Shown here: one piece after another, positions 63,493 to 64,000 of the stretch
How positions within the stretch are numbered: position 1 is the stretch's first letter
Layout of the letters: every line of letters starts with the position of its first letter
Assembly: GCA_937872175.1 (NCBI GenBank)
Contig: CALMPI010000036.1
Location: 62,001 to 126,000, forward strand
Direction of reading: 5' to 3'
Source of the DNA: an uncultured Flavobacteriales bacterium
GTDB lineage: Bacteria; Bacteroidota; Bacteroidia; Flavobacteriales_F; PHOS-HE28
Length of the DNA stretch: 64,000 bases
Notes under the pieces: generated by a model
Databases searched by the model: none
Told to the model about the DNA's origin: nothing
Seen by the model: only the letters and a program-made list of their open reading frames with translations
Program-made: the position numbers and the translations under genes

Positions 63493-64000
63493 TGCGCCTG
63501 GTGCTGGGCGACCAGCTGGTGCACGGCCACCCATGGTGGCGGCGCGTGGAGCCCGATGTGCTCTACGTGCTCATGGAGGTTCGCCAGGAAACGGACCACG
63601 CCTGGCACCACATCCAGAAGGTGCTCGGCTTCTTCGCGGCCATGCGTCGCTTCGCAGCGCACCTGCGCGCCCAGGGGCATCGCGTCCACTACCTCACCCT
63701 CGACGACCCCGCGAACCAGCAGGACATCGGCCTCAACCTGCAGGCGCTCATCACGCAATGCGGTGCCAGCGAGCTGGGCCACCTGCTGCCCGATGAGCAT
63801 CGCTTGGACGAACAACTGAAGCGCTTCGCCGCGACCTGCGGAGTACCCGTGCAGGTGGCCGACACGCACCACTTTCTCACGGAACGACACGAGCTGGCAG
63901 CCCTGTTCACCGGGAAGAAGCAGTACCTGATGGAACGCTTCTACCGCCTGATGCGCGAGCGCACCGGACTGCTGATGGAGGGCGGCGCTCCGCGCGGAGG
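63492..64000 (+). CDS. Cryptochrome/photolyase family protein (FeS-BCP type), 3' part outside window
   Basis: At least 169 residues; open to the window end. The start is a GTG at 63492-63494: [19 protein letters not shown], the RLVLGDQL opening typical of the deoxyribodipyrimidine photolyase-related (PF04244) proteins. VLYVLMEVRQETDHAWHHIQ, then KVLGFFAAMRRFAAHLRAQG and VHYLTLDDPAN follow as in the N-terminal antenna/alpha-beta domain. These FeS bacterial cryptochromes include (6-4) photolyases; iron-sulfur Cys and FAD motifs would be in the missing part. It follows the DUF2256 gene with a one-base overlap. Confidence 0.85.
   Translation, partial: MRLVLGDQLVHGHPWWRRVEPDVLYVLMEVRQETDHAWHHIQKVLGFFAAMRRFAAHLRAQGHRVHYLTLDDPANQQDIGLNLQALITQCGASELGHLLPDEHRLDEQLKRFAATCGVPVQVADTHHFLTERHELAALFTGKKQYLMERFYRLMRERTGLLMEGGAPRG

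Noticed and set aside
1..64000. Prophage, insertion sequence, integron or tRNA-flanked island
   Set aside because: I saw no transposase, integrase, phage structural gene, terminal repeats of an IS or tRNA; the S74 domain alone is not evidence of phage because it ends in a T9SS tail.

Overview
The window is a GC-rich stretch (by eye about two thirds G+C) of a Bacteroidota chromosome, most likely of the Flavobacteriales type. Evidence: five secreted proteins end in or carry C-terminal type IX secretion (T9SS) sorting domains; lipoproteins and signal peptides are of Bacteroidota type; and many genes are preceded by the Bacteroidota -7 promoter element TAnnTTTG, here usually TAYYTTYG. The high GC content is unusual for the group. 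I found no rRNA, tRNA, transposase, integrase or CRISPR array.

Layout. (1) 1-17.0 kb: a surface-glycan locus, almost all on the minus strand: an MBOAT O-acyltransferase, six glycosyltransferases, a methyltransferase, two left-handed-beta-helix acyltransferases, a DegT aminotransferase, a sulfotransferase, a Wzm/Wzt ABC exporter and a Wzc-type tyrosine autokinase with an extraordinary Gly-Tyr tail. (2) 17.2-18.5 kb: a compact plus-strand exosortase cassette divergent from wzc: a 70-residue protein with a PIDGG tripartite tail, an exosortase with a Cys/Arg/His triad, and a small membrane partner. (3) 18.5-45.3 kb: mainly housekeeping: glyA, an SGNH hydrolase, fumarylacetoacetase, Rel/SpoT, a Fur-STAS-purA-RsmF-like run, a TonB-like protein, Hsp20, UspA, SiaC, TPR proteins, a dienoyl-CoA-reductase-like SDR, a 25-residue-repeat protein, a CPBP/AAA/VWA operon, a nitroreductase and a LysM-M23 peptidase. 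(4) 45.3-58 kb: an accessory region rich in repeats and secreted proteins: two loci of one 21-bp minisatellite, a duplicated 154-bp structured element, an S74-chaperone protein, two further T9SS cargo proteins, and two tandem secreted peptidylarginine-deiminase-family enzymes. (5) 58-64 kb: an MltF-like transglycosylase, an AcpH-like phosphodiesterase, a LytS/LytTR two-component pair, and a tight operon of an atypical SDR, DUF429, DUF2256 and an FeS-photolyase-family gene cut by the window end.

How the parts fit. The glycosyltransferases and modifying enzymes would assemble and decorate a lipid-linked glycan, Wzm/Wzt would export it and Wzc would control it. The adjoining exosortase cassette recalls the EpsH/PEP-CTERM pattern, in which exosortases sit in exopolysaccharide loci. 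The T9SS cargo would be exported by machinery encoded elsewhere. A recurrent property is that the -7 element lies only 4-9 nt from the start codon of many genes, predicting leaderless or almost leaderless mRNAs.

The strongest candidates for something undescribed are the exosortase cassette with its tiny substrate-like protein, the paired deiminases, the structured repeat element and a possible small RNA at about 50.15-50.23 kb. All product names rest on motifs read by eye; no database search was possible.
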